The notes under the pieces: model-generated | What the model saw: only the letters and a program-made list of their open reading frames with translations | The model's database searches: none | Told to the model about the DNA's origin: nothing | From: Microbulbifer sediminum | GTDB lineage: Bacteria; Pseudomonadota; Gammaproteobacteria; Pseudomonadales; Cellvibrionaceae | Direction: 5' to 3' | DNA: 64,000 nt | Assembly (NCBI RefSeq): GCF_021729035.1 | Contig: NZ_JAJSAP010000001.1 | Span: 372,001-436,000 of the forward strand | Position numbers and translations under genes: made by a program | Part shown: positions 62,451-64,000 of the stretch, one piece after another | How positions within the stretch are numbered: the first letter of the stretch is position 1 | Layout: each line of letters opens with the position of its first letter

Positions 62451-63326
62451 ATGAAGACGTTAACCCCGATCGCCGCCGCACTCGTGTTTGCCATCAGCGG
62501 CTCTGCCTTCGCCGCCGGTAATACTACCAACCAGAATCAGTCAGGAGTCGGCAACAACGCTGTCGCCACCCAGACCGGTCCCCTGACGGTGAACAACACG
62601 ATCACGCAGGACCAGTCCGGCTTTTTCAACAATGCCACGGCGACCCAGTCTGTGCAGTTCAACAGCTCTATCACCCAGGTACAGGATGGCGCCCTGAACA
62701 ATGCCGCCGCATTCCAGACCTTCGGCGCCGGTAACTCCGCCAATAGCGTGCAGAGTGGCCTGCTCAACAATTCGCTGACAGTTCAGTCTCTCCAGTTGGG
62801 CAGCAACTCCATGCACATGCAACAAGGGGCTCTCAACAGTGCGACCACAGTGCAGACCCTGGGTATTGGCAACAGCGCCAATATTAACCAGTCCGGCCTG
62901 CTAAACTCGGCTTCCGTGACCCAGGTATTCAGCTTCTTCAACAGCGCCAATATCAACCAGAGCGGTATCCTGAACAACGCCGACGCGCTACAGAGCGGGC
63001 TTGGCCATACCTCGAACATGACCCAGAACGGTATCCTCAACGATGCCGATACCCGTCAGTTCGGTTTCGGTAACGATGCGACCATCGCGCAGAGCGGCCT
63101 CGCCAACGAGGCAGATATTTCTCAGGCAGGCTTCAACAACGCTGCCTTTGAAAGACAGGTTGGTATCGCCAACGACGTATACGTTGGGCAGATTGGTGCC
63201 GGCCACCTGGCAATCACTTCACAGACAGGTCTCGGCAATAACGCACTGGTCGGTCAGTTTGGCTTGAACGAGTTCGCTCGTGTCACCCAGATTGGTGCCT
63301 TCAACAACGCTATTGTCTTCCAGTAA
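62451..63326 (+). CDS. Curlin-repeat protein, copy 4 (291 aa)
   Basis: Start ATG 62451 with GGAG seven bases upstream; an ATG four codons earlier lies before the SD. Signal peptide 'MKTLTPIAAALVFAISGSAF' ending FA|AG is nearly that of copy 2. About twelve curlin repeats, for example 'NSANINQSGLLNSASVTQVF' and 'NDATIAQSGLANEADISQAG'. Ends at a repeat Gln ('NAIVFQ'). Copies 2 and 4 look most closely related. Last gene of the curli locus, followed by a strong terminator. Confidence 0.9.
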   Translation: MKTLTPIAAALVFAISGSAFAAGNTTNQNQSGVGNNAVATQTGPLTVNNTITQDQSGFFNNATATQSVQFNSSITQVQDGALNNAAAFQTFGAGNSANSVQSGLLNNSLTVQSLQLGSNSMHMQQGALNSATTVQTLGIGNSANINQSGLLNSASVTQVFSFFNSANINQSGILNNADALQSGLGHTSNMTQNGILNDADTRQFGFGNDATIAQSGLANEADISQAGFNNAAFERQVGIANDVYVGQIGAGHLAITSQTGLGNNALVGQFGLNEFARVTQIGAFNNAIVFQ

Positions 63327-63345
63327 GATAAGCACACTCCCAAAT

Positions 63346-63376
63346 AAAAAGGGCGGCCCGAAAGCCGCCCTTTTTT
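63346..63376. terminator. Bidirectional intrinsic terminator between curli locus and greA
   Basis: AAAAAGGGCGGC (63346-63357) and GCCGCCCTTTTT (63364-63375) pair around a 6-base loop, with six Ts (63371-63376) on the plus strand and the complementary run on the minus strand. It serves both the last curlin gene and greA, which converge here. Confidence 0.92.
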
Positions 63377-63394
63377 GTTTTTCCGTTCAATACA

Positions 63395-63871
63395 TCAAAT
63401 ATGCTCGACGGATTCGATCTCGTACTCCACGGCACCGGAAGGGGTCTGCACCTCGACAACATCCCCCACTTCCTTGCCGATCAGGGCCCGGGCAATCGGG
63501 GAATTGACCGAAATTTTCTTAACTTTTACGTCCGCTTCATCATCGCCGACGATGCGGTAAGTCACTTCCTCATCGGTTTCCATGTGGATGATGGTCACCG
63601 TGGTGCCGAAAATCACCTTGTCGCTGGGCTCAATGGCTTTAACATCGATGACCTGCGCGTGCGACAACTTGGCCTCGATTTCCTGGATACGTCCCTCGAT
63701 AAAACCCTGTTTCTCGCGGGCCGCGTGGTACTCGGCGTTTTCCTTCAGGTCGCCATGTTCACGGGCCTCGGCAATCGCCTGGACCACGGCGGGGCGCTCT
63801 ACCTTCTTCAGGTTTTCCAGTTCAGCGCGCAGGGCTTCGGCGCCCTCGACAGTCATTGGTACCCGGTTCAA
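63395..63871 (-). CDS. greA: Transcription elongation factor GreA (158 aa)
   Basis: Stimulates cleavage of backtracked RNA in stalled RNA polymerase. '[20 protein letters not shown]' contains the tip of the coiled coil with the acidic residues that act at the polymerase active site. '[17 protein letters not shown]' belongs to the C-terminal FKBP-like domain. The start appears to be TTG 63871: GGAGG lies seven bases upstream and the resulting N-terminus ([14 protein letters not shown]) aligns with E. coli GreA (158 aa). ATG 63856 is the alternative. Confidence 0.96.
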   Translation of the reverse strand: MNRVPMTVEGAEALRAELENLKKVERPAVVQAIAEAREHGDLKENAEYHAAREKQGFIEGRIQEIEAKLSHAQVIDVKAIEPSDKVIFGTTVTIIHMETDEEVTYRIVGDDEADVKVKKISVNSPIARALIGKEVGDVVEVQTPSGAVEYEIESVEHI

Positions 63872-63901
63872 GTTGGGACCTCCAATTTTTATTACTAGAG
63901 A

Positions 63902-63929
63902 ACCGGGCCTCCCCTGGGGGAAGCCCGGT
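63902..63929 (-). other. GC-rich hairpin upstream of greA
   Basis: ACCGGGC (63902-63908) pairs with GCCCGGT (63923-63929), with further pairing of CTCCCC and GGGG inside. It lies in the gap between the possible upstream gene and greA. No U-tract follows on the minus strand, so it may be a weak terminator or a processing site in a shared transcript. GGCCGCTCCT at 63959-63968 equals the end of one REPIN arm. Confidence 0.4.
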
Positions 63930-63982
63930 CGGTATATCGCTGTTTGGTTTTGGCCGGCGGCCGCTCCTGGGCAGTGCCGGGT

Positions 63983-64000
63983 TTATTTCGGCAGCTTAAC
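63983..64000 (-). CDS. Possible last codons of an upstream gene (carB by synteny)
   Basis: On the minus strand the first bases of the window edge can be read as V-K-L-P-K followed by TAA (63983-63985). greA commonly follows carAB in Gammaproteobacteria, so this may be the end of carB. Five codons do not allow identification; the call rests on gene order only. Confidence 0.25.
   Translation of the reverse strand, partial: VKLPK

Noticed and set aside
1..64000. CRISPR arrays, prophage genes, integrases or transposases
   Set aside because: None seen: the only regular repeats are the coding curlin repeats, one 20-bp tandem duplication and the REPIN; no transposase or integrase motifs were recognised.

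Overview
The window looks like the chromosome of a Gammaproteobacterium, most probably a Cellvibrionales-type marine or soil species (Microbulbifer-like; this is an inference from gene content, gene order and moderately high G+C, not a database match). The backbone is the housekeeping run rlmE-ftsH-folP-glmM-tpiA-secG-tRNA-Leu(GAG), with yhbY divergent from rlmE and greA at the far right. In E. coli yhbY and greA are neighbours in the same orientations; here about 35 kb separates them. Several accessory modules lie in or beside that backbone.

Positions 1-9770 (minus strand) hold the N-terminal 3,256 residues of a giant secreted protein made of DUF11-type beta-sandwich modules; its end lies outside the window. 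From 20312 to 10073 (minus strand) runs a nine-gene operon of envelope proteins: a small coiled-coil exported protein, a 681-residue helical-repeat protein, a 1,100-residue TPR lipoprotein, a small TPR lipoprotein, a 104-residue exported protein, one TolQ/ExbB, two TolR/ExbD and one AgmX/PglI-type TonB-like protein. One TolQ, two TolR, an AgmX protein and TPR proteins is the composition known from the Myxococcus Agl-Glt gliding machinery, so this is read as an Agl-Glt-like proton-driven trans-envelope machine of unknown task.

Positions 20975-28072 are the housekeeping block, with a REPIN-like 23-bp perfect inverted repeat between rlmE and yhbY. Then come a lipoprotein plus S41 peptidase pair, pntAB (transhydrogenase), and a molybdenum cofactor operon moaA-mobA-moaB-moaC-moaD-moaE (minus strand) divergent from a nitrate assimilation cluster nasT-nasS / nirB-nirD-nasA-moeA (plus strand). 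The Moco genes supply the cofactor of NasA, and NirBD reduces the nitrite formed. NasT is an ANTAR RNA-binding antiterminator. The leader before nasT has an intrinsic terminator whose 5' arm is shared with a hexaloop hairpin of the ANTAR type, and a similar hexaloop occurs in the nirB leader behind a sigma-54-like promoter.

Positions 46898-50779 hold a VOC protein, a dienelactone hydrolase-like protein, soxR, a perfect 18-bp SoxR operator in a 19-bp-spacer promoter, and an ABC exporter pair that this promoter should drive. Positions 50831-54764 (minus strand) encode an MBL-fold hydrolase, a GDPD-family phosphodiesterase, a von Willebrand-like lipoprotein and an uncharacterised membrane protein. 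Positions 55406-63326 (plus strand) form a curli locus: csgD, csgE, csgF, csgG, one CsgB-like protein and four roughly 290-residue curlin-repeat proteins. greA and the probable last codons of an upstream gene (carB by synteny) close the window.
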